Below, piece after piece: positions 49,250-60,190 of a DNA stretch of 64,000 bases (its first letter is position 1; each line of letters starts with the position of its first letter). The stretch is from Acanthopleura granulata (lineage: Eukaryota; Mollusca; Polyplacophora; Chitonida; Chitonidae), in contig JABBOT010000013.1 in the NCBI GenBank assembly GCA_016165875.1, positions 16,312,368-16,376,367 of the forward strand. Reading direction: 5' to 3'. The notes beneath the pieces were generated by a model, which saw only the letters and a program-made list of their open reading frames with translations, was not told the DNA's origin and searched no databases. The position numbers were made by a program, and so were the translations under genes.

Positions 49250-49500
49250 AACCTATGTGTAACTTGGCCATAAAAGTGCATCTGCAAAATACAACTCTTG
49301 ACCACATCTCTCATCAATGCAGTCGCTCTGAGTTCATGTCCACCTTAGGTTGGCTTCCACTACGGTCGTGCTTGCGAAGGTCGAGTAGAGGGTGTCCCCT
49401 TCCACATGTTTCCCCACTGCCTCCCACAACTATGCTGGCCATCCTCTTGTACGTGAAATACTCTAGAGTACGGTATAAAACAACACTGAAATAAATAAAT
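49250..49500 (+). mobile_element. tRNA-derived SINE, family 1
   Basis: Shares the GAGTTCATGTCCACC head region, the 'ttggcttccactacggtcgtgcttgcgaaggtcg' body and the 'gtacgtgaaatactctagagtacggtataaaac' end, then AAATAAATAAATAG. Inserted just past the donor of the locus B constant exon. Confidence 0.75.
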
Positions 49501-49603
49501 AGAGCCCATCTCGACATGGTCCTGATTAGCCTCCCCCCTCCCCACATCAACCCCTAAAGAACTACTGAAATATAGGAATATCAGTGGCTGAAACTGCACT
49601 CAC

Positions 49604-50242
49604 CTGTGGCAGCATGACTGTATGCAGAATTATCTCTCCTGGCTTGGGATGGCATTTTGTCAGAAGGTGAGGAGAAAATCCCTGAGCTACCACTTTGAAC
49701 ATTGTCAGCCCGATCATAGGCTGCGGAGTCTGTGTATGTGCAGGTAGTGATAACACTATCACCATCATCGTCCCCGTCCTCAGTGTCCCCGCCCCCAATA
49801 ATTGACATGAGGCTCTCATGCACAGGTTCTAACACTGCTCCTGACAACCTATTGTCATTTGTCCCTGAGAAATCTGTTCGTAGAACTTTGGTGGAGGATG
49901 AAGGGGAGGGGCTGAGGTCTGAGTCTGCATGGCCTGTCCTCTTACGCGAGGAGTTTGTGTGGATAATACCCACAGGGTGCACCTCTTGGACATCTGCTTT
50001 TTCCTCCTTGATTATTGTTTTGTATGGAGCCAGTCTCTCGGTGATATTGCCGGTTGAGGTTGGCTCGTCGTCCCAGGAAACTTCTACCATCTGCGGCGCT
50101 GTCTGATGTGTCCCACTTCTGTGTCTGTGATCACGCCCGGGTATATCATCACCCCCTCGCATTCTCTCCCTTGAGCTGCACGTAGACATGGGTGGTCTAA
50201 AGCCTCTTAACCAACTGGGGTTGGGGTTCTCTCCAGAGCAGT
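49604..50242 (-). CDS. locus B constant exon: Ser-rich linker with SUMO-type site
   Basis: Internal exon, phase 1 at both ends (acceptor TTATTTTATTCAG|AC; donor GCCACAG|GTGAGT), 639 nt. Paralogue of 8051-8752: DCSGENPNPSWLRG, SRERM, IIKEEK (an IKxE site), VHPVGIIHTNSSRKR, HESLMSIIGGG and an acidic GDTEDGDDDGD run. Much of the rest is Ser/Thr/Asp-rich and likely disordered. It would link the N-terminal block to whichever C-terminal module is spliced on. Shared motifs against poorly conserved spacers indicate selection on the SUMO-type site, basic patch and SLMSII. Confidence 0.8.
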
Positions 50243-50814
50243 CTGAATAAAATAATTTGACTGAAAATTTAAGCCATGAACTGAGTGGTAGAATGATTTA
50301 ATTGTTTCATTACAATTCATGTCATTCCCAAGAATACACATTACCTCCCTGCATACATGTGCATGCACATCAAAACAGTCCAGGAAATGGGTAAGAGCAA
50401 TCTGTGAGAAGCGGCGGGGGGTCAGGTCAGGTAACCGTTGAACCTTCACATGTATAGCCCTCTAAGTCAAAGCCATGAGAAGGCAATAATATGTTTGTTG
50501 CAGACAGAGGTCCACATGTAAACAGCTGAAGGGCTATTTTGGTGTCAAAACCTCTGTGTTATAAGCAAGGTGAAAAGATCAAGTCAGTCAGGATATCTTT
50601 CCTAAATTATCCAAAAAATTAAAGAAATTTAAAACCACTAGTCTACATTTAGTTGGAGAATATGATACTTGGTTAATTACAAAAATTATTTGTGGCAATG
50701 GGAATGAGATCTGACAACTGGATCTGACCTGTTAAAGGTATGTGGAGTCCTTATTCACTGTGAAAACTGTTAATTCTGATGTACCCTGTAGTCTCAGACG
50801 TGGAATTTCTAATG

Positions 50815-50955
50815 TAAGTTCTTGTCTCGGTGAGGCAGCACCAGATAAAAGATACGGTGGAAATCCGTTCTGCACCAAGGAAACACCGCCTTCGTATAAG
50901 CAAAATATTCTTGAGTAGGGCGTTAAACAATAAGCATTCATTCATTCATTCTAAT
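50815..50955 (+). mobile_element. SINE family 2, 3' fragment
   Basis: Begins GTCTCGGTGAGGCAGCACCA and runs through 'caccgccttcgtataag', 'aatattcttgagtagggcgttaaaca', ending in (CATT)n. Same sequence as the 3' part of the full copy at 61003-61343. The tRNA head is missing. Confidence 0.8.
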
Positions 50956-51179
50956 GCGAATTCCAATGTCTGAGCAATCTGGAACTACTTATGTACACAT
51001 GTAAGACATACAAGCAATATTGGTCGAGGACGATACTTTGGTCATCAGCAAACACTTTCGGCAAATGACCCAACAAACACAATTATGTCAGGTGTCAAAC
51101 GAGTAACTATAGGTACTATCATGTGTAGAACACCAGCAAAGCAATTAATATAACTGGACATCCTATGTCTGAATCTCAC

Positions 51180-51324
51180 CTAAAGATATGTAACCGTTGG
51201 CCTTGTACTCTGCTATCCTGAGGTCCACCCATATTGCAAACTGTGACAGAATATCTGGCTCACTGCAAAGTTCTCCAATAATACAGGCAAATTTGTTCTG
51301 CACTCTCTCAAGTGTCACCCCCAT
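51180..51324 (-). CDS. locus B first coding exon
   Basis: Starts at ATG 51324-51322 with an in-frame TAG 30 bp upstream, and ends in a phase-1 donor (TTTAG|GTGAGA). It encodes MGVTLERVQNKFACIIGELC, then SEPDILSQFAIWVDL and RIAEYKANGYISL, nearly identical to the second half of exon 9274-9487. Unlike locus A, the reading frame does not extend upstream, so the protein starts here or the start was lost and re-set at this internal Met. The promoter presumably lies in 51.35-51.8 kb; no TATA box was recognised. The domain is unidentified. Confidence 0.75.
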
Positions 51325-51818
51325 CTCGCTTTGTTGTCGACCTCTGAACTAACGCTCCACAATGCTCATCTGGGAAGTCTGTAATAAGATCATATTCCGC
51401 TTGTAGGCCTATATGAACAATTCCGATTCTTCCGATTCTCGTAAAAATCAAGCTATTTTAAAGCCAATCAACCAATTTATCTAGTATGTAACACAGTATA
51501 TTCTGTAGAGAGATCGAGTCAAGCACTGCTCAGCCGGACAGAATAAACAACAACAACAACAACACTGACACAAGCTTGTGATAGCTCCGTAAAACCTAGT
51601 TAAAGTAAAGCAACCCGTCAAGAAGTACCTTACCAGGTTGAATCAGCTGGAGGTGACGTGAATTTACCCGCCAAAAATTAAGATCCAGTGGGCAATCAAC
51701 GCCAAAAAAAATCCCCGCTTTGTTTAATTTTTTTATCCAGGGAATACTAAATTTACCTCAGTACTTTACTGTGAAGAGTTACACTGGGAAGGGACACAAT
51801 CATTTTCGTGTACATGGA
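51325..51818. other. presumed promoter region of locus B
   Basis: Directly upstream of the first coding exon on the minus strand. (CAA)n at about 51547. No recognisable core promoter motif, so the assignment is by position only. Confidence 0.3.
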
Positions 51819-52187
51819 GTGAGTGAGTGAGTGCTTGGGGTTTAACGTCGTACTTAACAGTGTTTCAGTTATACGACGAATATTAGCCCTTCTGGTGTGT
51901 ACTTATAGTGTGTCTTCTTGTGGCAGGGCAAGTCCATGCCGCCAAAGTCCATGCCGCCGCTGGAACATCATGCTGAAGACGCCAAACATGACACCCAACC
52001 CAGTCACATTACACTGACACCGGGACGACCAGTCCTGTTTCCTTGCTCTAACCTTTCAATGCTGAGCGCCAAGCGAGGCAACAACAAGTGCCATTTTTAA
52101 AGTCTTTGGTATGACCCGACCCAGGCCTGAGTCTGGATCTCTCGGCCTCGAGGCGGACGTTCTAACCACTAGACCGTCGAGGTTGTC
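51819..52187 (-). mobile_element. full-length SINE family 2 with 12-bp target-site duplication
   Basis: The exact direct repeat CGTGTACATGGA flanks it (51807-51818 and 52188-52199). In minus orientation it has a tRNA-like head with GTCTAGTGGTTAGAACG (A box) and a B-box-like stretch, then the shared 'tcataccaaagactttaaaaa' and GCGCTCAGC blocks. It ends in a CACTCACTCACTC tail at 51819-51835. The intact duplication indicates a fairly recent insertion. Confidence 0.9.
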
Positions 52188-52199
52188 CGTGTACATGGA

Positions 52200-53890
52200 A
52201 AACATGAAACTGAATTGTATTTAATTCTAAAAAAAAAACTTGCATTTTTCTACCTTCTGTGACCCAATGTGACATGCCTTGCCTTTTGTCCTTCAGGCAG
52301 AATTGTAAACCGAGAGTGGCCGGGCTAACAGCTTTAGATTCGAACCGCTGATGTTTGAACACCACCAGACTGTATGAATATGTGCTTAGACCAGTACATA
52401 GATATGTGTATATTTATTACTCATAGGTCTAGGCCTACAACCTAACCTATTACATTTACACACAGTTTATACTTCCCATGGAGACTCGAATATAGAGAAA
52501 ATACTAAGTCCGCTAAAACATTATCACACCCTCTTGCTCTCGTGCCTTCTTTATATATGATGTCACATTGCATTTAATCAAAACCATCAAAACGATAGAA
52601 AGCCTAAAAAAAGAAAGTAAAGTATCCCAGATTTAAACTACCTCAAGAAACTAGTCGATGCTGTACTTTTTTATATGTGGTGGGTGTATCAACCGATAAG
52701 GTAGCCTAAATGTCAGAATATAAAAGGGGGGCAGAGACACTTAATTAGTTCGCTAAATAAGGCGTACCAAATGGTCTTTAGGCAAATGGTCAGCTCGGGA
52801 TATGAACCAGCGATATCTGGATTTAGAGTCTACGATTCCACCCATTATAAACTTTAACATATTTCAGTCCCTTTTATGCTACGTTAGGCTCGGTGGACTG
52901 CAATTACGTTACAATGACATATATTAAATAAGTGGAAACTAATTGCAATTATAGCTCGTTTTTGATCTGGACCTAGATACAGGACTTTTTTTTATATAAA
53001 TGTTGTTTGGAGGGGCGCTGCTGTGGGGAACTTTTGATAGTGATTTGAAAAAGAAAATCCATTTTGGCTTTTCCTATTAGTCGATAATTATGCATTAATT
53101 TCTTTTTGAAATAGCTTGAATTCTGCCAGTAATTATTTGCCTATATGAATTGCGGATGAATCCTACTTTTGTTGTTGTTGTTGTTGTTGTTGTTGTTTCC
53201 TTGGTTTTAATGTTTTTGATTAGTTGCAATTCCATCCACTTGATTGTCCTAATTTGCCTTTGGTGTTCCGTTTCATGCTCTCTCTTCTTCTTCATGTGAT
53301 GATGTCAGATTGCCTGTCTCTCTTAGTCAAAACCCATTGTGTCAAAGAAAGCAGAAAAAATCAGACAGATAACTGAGTACGGTGTGTAGTACTTTCAGTT
53401 ACCATTCTAGATTGGCTCCAGTGGCGGCAGCACTTTTGCACCATGGATTCGCCCTGCCACAAGGAGACAGTATATATACATTTTCAGTACATATGACTGA
53501 GAAACTATTGAGTGCGACGTAAAATCCCAACCATACATACATATACATGCAAAGTGATCAGGCGTCGGGGCAGCTTAGTCCACCAGCAGAATCCCGGTTT
53601 ATGCAGGACTACAACATAAAGGACTACAGCATAGCTCTCTTGTCAGTCAAGATCATGTAGGGTTTCGTCATAATTGTTCATGTCATTATTTTAAGAAGTA
53701 ACAATTTACATCTAGCACCCTCGCTGTTTTGGTTTAACTTGATGTGTCATTGTGTTTTGTTCTGAGAGGGTAGACACTTGTGCTGGATTTTCGGTCCACG
53801 TGATGTAGTTTATGCAAATGCATTTCTGTTGAAAACTTTAAGTACATAAACAATTTCCCGTTGTGTACACCAGATATTTGACAATGTGTA
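52200..53890. other. intergenic, simple repeats only
   Basis: (TTG)n at 53168-53198. No exon with splice context or family signal was found in either strand. Confidence 0.45.
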
Positions 53891-53945
53891 ACCGAGATAA
53901 CATCGGGAAAGCTCGGGATAACATCGGGGAAAGCTCGCGATAAAT
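53890..53945. repeat. ~21-bp tandem repeat (GATAACATCGGGAAAGCTCG)
   Basis: Two to three copies. The homologous part of the duplicated segment at 61926-62010 has about four, so copy number differs between the two segments. Confidence 0.65.
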
Positions 53946-54353
53946 GGATCGTTCCAAAATGCCCATGAAATTTAGCTGGATGAATCAGTGGAAGCTTTGT
54001 GATTTTTGAAAGCCTTGGCTACCTACTTGCTTAATGGGATAAAATCTGAGTACAAAGCACATAGACAACGGTGTACATCAGGATACGTCGGAAACCATCG
54101 GAACACATTGGAAAACATCAGCGAAATCCTCTGGGGTATCGGGTGTGTCTTGGTGGCCTCGTTAAGAAAGCGCTAAGACCTTGGTTTTTTGCTACAAAGA
54201 CAATGTCAGTCTGAGCAGACGCCCTGTGGTTTACTCATCAGGGTGATAGGTGAAGCATCCTTGAGTACGGCGAAAATCACCAATAAAAATAAAGACAATT
54301 ATGTGAGTTGAAAAACTACAATTCTATGTGTTTCTTTCGATGATAGTGAAGCT

Positions 54354-54359
54354 TTATTT
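54354..54359 (-). promoter_or_regulatory. polyadenylation signal of the 54.5-kb gene
   Basis: AATAAA on the minus strand, about 135 bp past the stop codon at 54492. The matching hexamer in the second copy is changed to AAGAAA. Confidence 0.6.
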
Positions 54360-54491
54360 AAAAGAAAAAGGCTTCTGGAGTGCGTAAGCAGATAAAGAGG
54401 ACAGATATTCAATTACCTAGCTGATTAGTTGTAGGGATATAAGAGACATGATCGTTGATGTTCAGATAAAAAACAGTAACGGGCACATGAA

Positions 54492-54884
54492 TTATCCCAC
54501 TGTCTTAAGGTTCCATCCGGACCCATACACGACCATTTGACCTTCCTTCACTTGTCTAATTCCCAGGTAAGTCGCATGATATAGGCGGAACTCCAGTTGT
54601 CTGTATACATTCCCTCGTGCCCGACCCATTTCCCGGCCCAGGTGGCAGACTTCAATGTCAAGACCGTAAGGGCCGGAGGTCACCCTCACCCTGAAGTCAG
54701 TGGTTTGAGCCACCATCAGAGTGGGGTTTCCCTGGCCGTCCCTGTCGTACGACCAGGACACGCCACCTTCCGGAATGGACAGCGCAGCGAATGAAGAACT
54801 AATGAGGACTTTCATTAAATCAAAAAATTTTCCAACGGGACCACATATCAGTTGACGGTATGTGGACGTAAACAAGTCGGGTTC
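54492..54884 (-). CDS. secreted/membrane protein, conserved terminal exon
   Basis: Terminal exon with a good acceptor (CTTGTCTTGTTGTAG, phase 0), 130 codons to TAA. It reads YRQLICGPVGKFFDLMKVL, GGVSWSYDRDGQGNPTLMVA, TDFRVRVTSGPYGLDIEVCH, then EFRLYHATYLGIRQVKEG and VYGSGWNLKTVG. Alternating hydrophobic strands suggest a small beta-rich domain with one or two cysteines. No family recognised. It is repeated almost unchanged at 62602-62981. The four exons upstream (56.4-58.2 kb) are its likely partners, but exon 56400-56444 ends in phase 1 and this acceptor is phase 0, so one linking exon remains unfound. Confidence 0.65.
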   Translation of the reverse strand, partial: EPDLFTSTYRQLICGPVGKFFDLMKVLISSSFAALSIPEGGVSWSYDRDGQGNPTLMVAQTTDFRVRVTSGPYGLDIEVCHLGREMGRARGNVYRQLEFRLYHATYLGIRQVKEGQMVVYGSGWNLKTVG

Positions 54885-55122
54885 CTACAACAAGACAAGA
54901 GAGGATAAACATATTTTAGTTCACATAAATTTTGTAAACAAAATCATTATGCCAACATTTCAACCATTATCTGCTTGAATGAGGAAAAATCAACATTCAG
55001 CGCGTTAACGAGAAAATGTATGCCCCATTAGACCAAACTGGCAAAAAACAATTTTGTTTTTATTCAAATGAATACAGGTAAACTCATATAGGTATTTGGT
55101 TATGATAATGTTAAATACACAC

Positions 55123-55210
55123 CCGCTTTATACTTGAGGATTTTTTCGAATTTTTCCACTGGTTCACCGATTTTAAGCGTTGACATACGCTTTTGTAATG
55201 CTGCTTTATA
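55123..55210 (-). CDS. doubtful exon of the 54.5-kb gene
   Basis: 88 nt after acceptor CCATACTTTTACAG and before GCGG|GTGTGT. One frame reads YKAALQKRMSTLKIGEPV and EKFEKILKYKA, quite protein-like. Its phases (0 to 1, or 2 to 0 in another frame) do not bridge the known neighbours. The homologous stretch at 63.3-63.45 kb is inverted. Confidence 0.25.
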
Positions 55211-55585
55211 CTGTAAAAGTATGGAAATCGTCTATTTATATCAAAGCAGGAGTAATTTGGGGTCAGATATGTACACACTATTTGAGGCCTCACCAACACT
55301 ATTATCCACGAATGGATAGCCGACAATATCGAATTTTAAGTCATCTCGTATTATGGACGGTAGGCTGAATGACTCCTGTAATGAACTGTTTGCTGCTGAT
55401 TAAGCGATTAGCTATTCGCGCCTTCATCATTTTCAGATACTTGCTGTCGAGTCACTGAAATTTATCTGCCTGCTTTATAACGCCAGACTCGATAAAATTT
55501 CACCCACACCGCATGGGTCCCCTTTATCAGTGAAGGAAACCAAAGTAAACCACCAGCCTTTACCACATCCCTGAGGAAACTTAAA
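55180..55585. repeat. segment inverted in the second copy
   Basis: This stretch is the reverse complement of 63070-63415, while the segments on both sides match in direct orientation. Confidence 0.85.
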
Positions 55586-55861
55586 GCGCCACGCCTAAAC
55601 ACTGCTAGCAGCATTCGAGCCGGCAATCCTCAGACACCTGAGCGGATTGAGCCAGCCAGAACCCTCGTGTGACTTTGTCACTTGGATTGAATACCTTACA
55701 CCATTTACTTCTGTTTAACATACAGAGTTAGAGATAATGATTAAGTATCTGCTACTGTATCACTTACACACTTGGTGTGGATTTCTTCCTCAATTATGGG
55801 TCCTTTTTCTAACCGCGGGGTCTCTGAGAGGCCTGAAGGAGCAAAATTATCAATCAATCAC

Positions 55862-55985
55862 TCATTATTATTATTATTGTTGTTGTTGTTTTGTTGTTGT
55901 TGTTCTTCTTCTTCTTCTTCTTCTTTTTCTTCTTCTTTTTCTTCTTCTTCATCTCCTACCTCTTCTTCCCATTATCATTATTATT
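55862..55985. repeat. compound trinucleotide microsatellite
   Basis: (ATT)n followed by (GTT)n, (CTT)n with T runs, then (ATT)n again, about 125 bp in all. Confidence 0.95.
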
Positions 55986-56399
55986 AATATCATTAAGGAA
56001 CCATCATTAACTACAGTTAGAATCTAGGCGTCCAAGCAGTTATTCGTATGCCATCTAGCAGTCAAAATGGGCACCTCGGATCAATAATTTCAGGCGTAAT
56101 TTTCAAAATATAGATTAGCAGAAATCATGAAGCAATTAAGAAAGTATCTGAAGTAAGAAATTGTGGGGATTCATGCAAAGCGAACCAGTCAAGATTCTCA
56201 AAGGTGACGAAAAGACGCCAGGAATGTACTAGGTGGATGAATGAAATCAATATCCAAATATTCATACTGTGTCAAACTAAAACTGAAGATTTCACCCAAA
56301 CAAAGCTCTGCTTATAACAGAATGTCTTAAAAGTCTGAAAATGTAGTGTGACTTAGTTTGCTATAGTTATGGAATATCAAACATAGTCAGTGTACTCAC

Positions 56400-56444
56400 T
56401 CTGCAAGTTGTTTTCCTTTTCTGGGGCCACAGTGGAAGCCGGAC
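56400..56444 (-). CDS. 54.5-kb gene, exon 4
   Basis: 45-nt exon, acceptor CTTGTGGTTTCAG, donor TTGCAGA|GTGAGT, phase 1 at both ends. Encodes a short polar stretch PASTVAPEKENNLQ. Frame continuity with exon 3 supports it. Confidence 0.55.
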
Positions 56445-57028
56445 CTGAAACCACAAGATATGCTGCATTCATTTGTCATAATCTAAATCCAAACTATCTT
56501 TATTACAAAGACTTACAAATGTGTTGTTAACTACGGCTGAAAATATTTGCATTTTGTAATCAATACAGCTTAAATATCGGGACATGAAGTGATGTCCCAA
56601 CACGAGTGTATGGCTCTTTATATTTACAATTTCCTGACCGACATCACTGTGGTCAGAAATGGTCTGTTCGTGAAAAAGAGCTAAAAAAAGCTAAAAGAAG
56701 AAATACAAATATTTTAGGTTGTGAACGGAAGATTTGCATTGTCTACTCGACACACCCACCAACCCTTGATTACTGACATGCAAGAAGGGGAGTCACAAAT
56801 TAAACCAAAAGTGGCTATGGTTTAAACAGTAAATGCATATATCAATAAATGTACATAAATCAATAAATCCAGTAATAAGGAAATACATAAGAACATCGTC
56901 TCCTGTGGCCACTATATTCTAATGGAAAATTTCCATGTGGATTTAGCGTCAGTGTCCAATGTTAAACATTTCATACCCATCACTGGCATGATATCCTAAC
57001 ACCTGTTGACGCTCAGTGTGGTACGTAC

Positions 57029-57121
57029 CTGTTGGTTTGTGATCTCGAGTTAAGCTTACTAGTAGGTACAATGTCGGAAAGAGACTGCAAAGCACTAATA
57101 TCAGGGCGGATTGAAAATCGT
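57029..57121 (-). CDS. 54.5-kb gene, exon 3 (hydrophobic segment)
   Basis: 93-nt exon, acceptor ATTAACTTTTCAG, donor CAACAG|GTACGT, phase 1 at both ends. It encodes DFQSALILVLCSLFPTLYLL and VSLTRDHKPT: a likely transmembrane helix followed by a basic edge. With exon 1 this would make a single-pass or membrane-tethered protein. Confidence 0.6.
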
Positions 57122-57517
57122 CTGAAAAGTTAATATTGAGCACAATGACATATATATTTATATTTTAGAACAAACATTATGGTTAGATCAGGTTACTTAG
57201 TGGCCTTGTAAGAAGCTTGATTTAATGTAAATACGGGTTGTTTGCACTGAATTATTATCTTTGCATAAAAATTACCACATATTAATGCTTTATTTGGTGA
57301 ATTAGAGAATTGGAAGGAAAGTCATAGGCTTATTTCCTTCCAAAAAACTGATGGATATTTTTATTTCCAGATCGCAGCTATGTTGTTTTCAAACCAAAAC
57401 TAGGGTCTTTCGAAGACAAAATAAGTTTTTTGTTGACAAGATTTCGGTTTTTTAGAAATGAAAGTTAGGTTGTTTCCAAACCAAAGTGTGATTAATTAGT
57501 CACACTTGAGAACTCAC

Positions 57518-57672
57518 ATGACGTAGTCGTAATCATGTAGAGGTTCCTGTCAACAGCGGAGGCTAAGGGACATAACCTCTTCCACCAGGGAGGCTTGGGC
57601 CTCGGAATGCTCAAAATATCCATAACGTGTTCGAACAATCGTCGGACGACATTCTCGGCTTGTGGGATACAT
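57518..57672 (-). CDS. 54.5-kb gene, exon 2
   Basis: 155-nt exon, acceptor TACTTTAATCTGTTTAG, donor CGTCAT|GTGAGT, phase 2 to 1. It encodes CIPQAENVVRRLFEHVMDIL, IPRPKPPWWKRLCPLASAV and DRNLYMITTTS. Two cysteines could pair. Both joins keep the frame of exons 1 and 3. Confidence 0.65.
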
Positions 57673-58107
57673 CTAAACAGATTAAAGTAGTAGTGTTTAT
57701 TTGTTCACAAAACCGATGTCCTAGCCCTCAAGGTAACCTAATGGCAGTACATGTACATCCCTGACTGTAAAACTAATTTGGATTTTCATTTATTTCATTG
57801 TGTAACTCCCGTGTGCAAAATCTGACGATTTTCATGACTACCTCTATATTGCAGAACGCTTCTACAAGCAGCATGCTGTTGTATTCGTGCAGCATGCTCT
57901 GACGTCGGCGTGAAGAAAAAAGGCCCAATCAAAATGCATTCAAACATAGTGAAGGCATGTTCAGGTTAATAAAAACATCGTTGTGTCTGTTTGCGATCTA
58001 GTGTGAGAGTCAGTCGACATTGACAGACACGCATATCTACATTCCAGTCATAAAAGACTGTTTTATGTAATATCTTTTCTTATCCAAATGTTAAGGAGAT
58101 ATCTTAC

Positions 58108-58196
58108 CTCTTATGCAAAGCATCAAGTGCACTCAATGAAGCATATATACTGACACAAATGAGGAAAACGCTCAGCAAAAGCCTAAAGGCCTTCAT
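58108..58196 (-). CDS. 54.5-kb gene, exon 1 with signal peptide
   Basis: Starts at ATG 58196-58194 and ends at a strong donor (AAGAG|GTAAGA), phase 2. It encodes MKAFRLLLSVFLICVSIYA then SLSALDALHK: a textbook signal peptide with cleavage likely after YA or SLSA. The upstream region carries three ACGTCA-like motifs within 150 bp (58.2-58.35 kb) that could be CRE-type promoter sites. Confidence 0.7.
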
Positions 58197-59730
58197 GGCT
58201 GGATCATTCAACAATCGTCAACAACAAAAGGTTGACGACAACACAGACCGAGGTAATGTTACGTCATAAGAGGGCGACATCATCAGACGTATATGCATTA
58301 TGACGTCATTGTACAGAACGTCATTATGACGCTTAGTAATGACCTAGGCGACTGAATATGGATTCACATGCGCATCGTCATAATGTGCTCAGGCCCATTT
58401 ACCCTCCATATATTCATCCAAACAGCATACATGCACAAAGGCTCCCATTTATTTGTAACATGGAGTAATTACATCAATGCGAAGCGCAGCGTACACTTCA
58501 GATCTCGCGAGGGGAAAACAGTGAATGTGACTTATGTGTGGTTACTAAAATATTGAGGATGTCAATATCCCCAAACAACTGTTTTTTTTTTCTCTAAATA
58601 GCGTATGTCTGAATTTGTACACAACACTGCAGTCGTGTATTTAAATCTGAAATTACTGACCATATTGCGTGACTCTTCAAAAGTAGTATTTCAGCGGGAA
58701 AACAGAGGAAGCCATCTGGTTATACAGTAGGGATGACATTGCAAATATAGCAACAAATGAAGAACATGTCATCTACTCCCCACGTGGTAAGAAAAACCAG
58801 GTTGTAAAGCATGATTTTGTGGAGATATTAGCTGTCGTTAATGGTTTAATTGTATTCTTTATTCCACATTTTGTCTGTCAAACTCAGACGGTGGAATGGC
58901 ACAGTGGACTTCAACAGGGACTGGAGGGACTACACTGATGGGTTTGGTGACACCACGGGTGAATTCTGGTATGGTAACCCCAGGGTCAAGGCCATAGTGA
59001 CATTGAGCGAATGCAACTGCGGTTGAACATGATCGAACACCACAATTAAATTCCCATTTACTTACATGTTAATGTTTGGCCTCATGGCACTGTACCAAAG
59101 TCTGCGAGCCCTAAAACCTCCGGGCCTGATTGTGCTTGTCCCCTGAGAAAACTCCAATCATAATTTCTGATAGGGCACGACCGATTAAATTTTTCGCAAA
59201 TTAGACATTTTTTAATTTTTAAACATCTGACAGGGATCAAACCAACCCGTAAGAGATCAGTGTACCCTGATTTATCACTATTTTTGCCTTATGTGCATCC
59301 GCCTTCATTTCCTGAAAAACACACAAATTTATACCTGCAATGAAACTTTGAGGCCTGTCCTACAGAATGATACCACCCAACCAGCAGGAACGATGAAAGC
59401 GGGCAGCCCAGATGAACAAAAGAAAATATCTTTAAAAACAGAAAGGAATTAGCTTCGTCTCTCTCCACAAGTAAGCATTACTTGTGGCGTGTAGCCACAT
59501 GACAGATTGGAAGGGGCTCGGCGCATGTGCTTTACGATCATTTCTGAAAAGAAAAATGCTATTCAGGATACTTTATTGCTTACAGGTGGTTGGTTTTAAA
59601 TGGTTTATAGTGTAAGAAAAGCAATATTGTAAAGCTAGAGTTGTTTTATAGGGATTGTAAAGAGAGAACACTCAAAATCATGTAAGGTTACAGTGAAACA
59701 AGATGAAGTATGTAGGCTACACATTTGTGC

Positions 59731-59965
59731 GTTAGAAAACCATTACTGGAAAAAAAGAAGGCATGCATGTTGTTGGGCAAGAAACCTACACAAAGAATAG
59801 CTTTATTGAAGCAAAAGAAGGCCCGCATACTTTTGCTCAAGGAACGTGTACCAAGAACGCCATTATTGAAACAACAAAAGGTTTTCATACTTACGGAGAA
59901 TGCCATTGTTGAAATAAGAGAATGCATGCCCATTTTTGCGCAAGAAACCTGTGCAAAACGCCATA
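59731..59965. repeat. ~60-bp degenerate minisatellite, four copies
   Basis: Units contain an 'acgccattattgaaacaa' type core and an 'aggcatgcatactttt.gctcaag' type core at 53-63 bp intervals. Open on both strands (81 codons each way), which explains the repetitive peptides there; not regarded as genes. Confidence 0.75.
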
Positions 59966-59974
59966 ATTAATTTA

Positions 59975-60190
59975 TTCATGTATTTGATTGGCATGTTTAT
60001 AACGCCGATTTCAAGATTTTTTTATTCTTTACGGACATGGGTTTTATGGTGAAGGAAACCAAATTGCCCGTCTTCAAGCATCGATCTTTTGTCAGGTTCA
60101 TAACAAGCCGCAATCGCAACCCTCAGGGCTGGATATAAAACTTAGACTCCATCGTTCAAAATTCCATCCGCTGAGACTAGAGCAATAACG
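59975..60190 (-). mobile_element. SINE-like element, family 3
   Basis: Starts with TTTATTCATGTATTTGATTG on the plus strand and has the 'gttttatggtgaaggaaaccaaattgcccg' body related to 29515-29885. Confidence 0.5.

Noticed and set aside
49314..49599. Minus-strand ORFs of 78-79 codons
   Set aside because: They lie within a family 1 SINE in the antisense direction.
55737..56027. Plus-strand ORFs rich in Leu/Phe or Ser
   Set aside because: They read through a trinucleotide microsatellite.
59725..59970. Complementary 81-codon ORFs on both strands
   Set aside because: Explained by a degenerate minisatellite.
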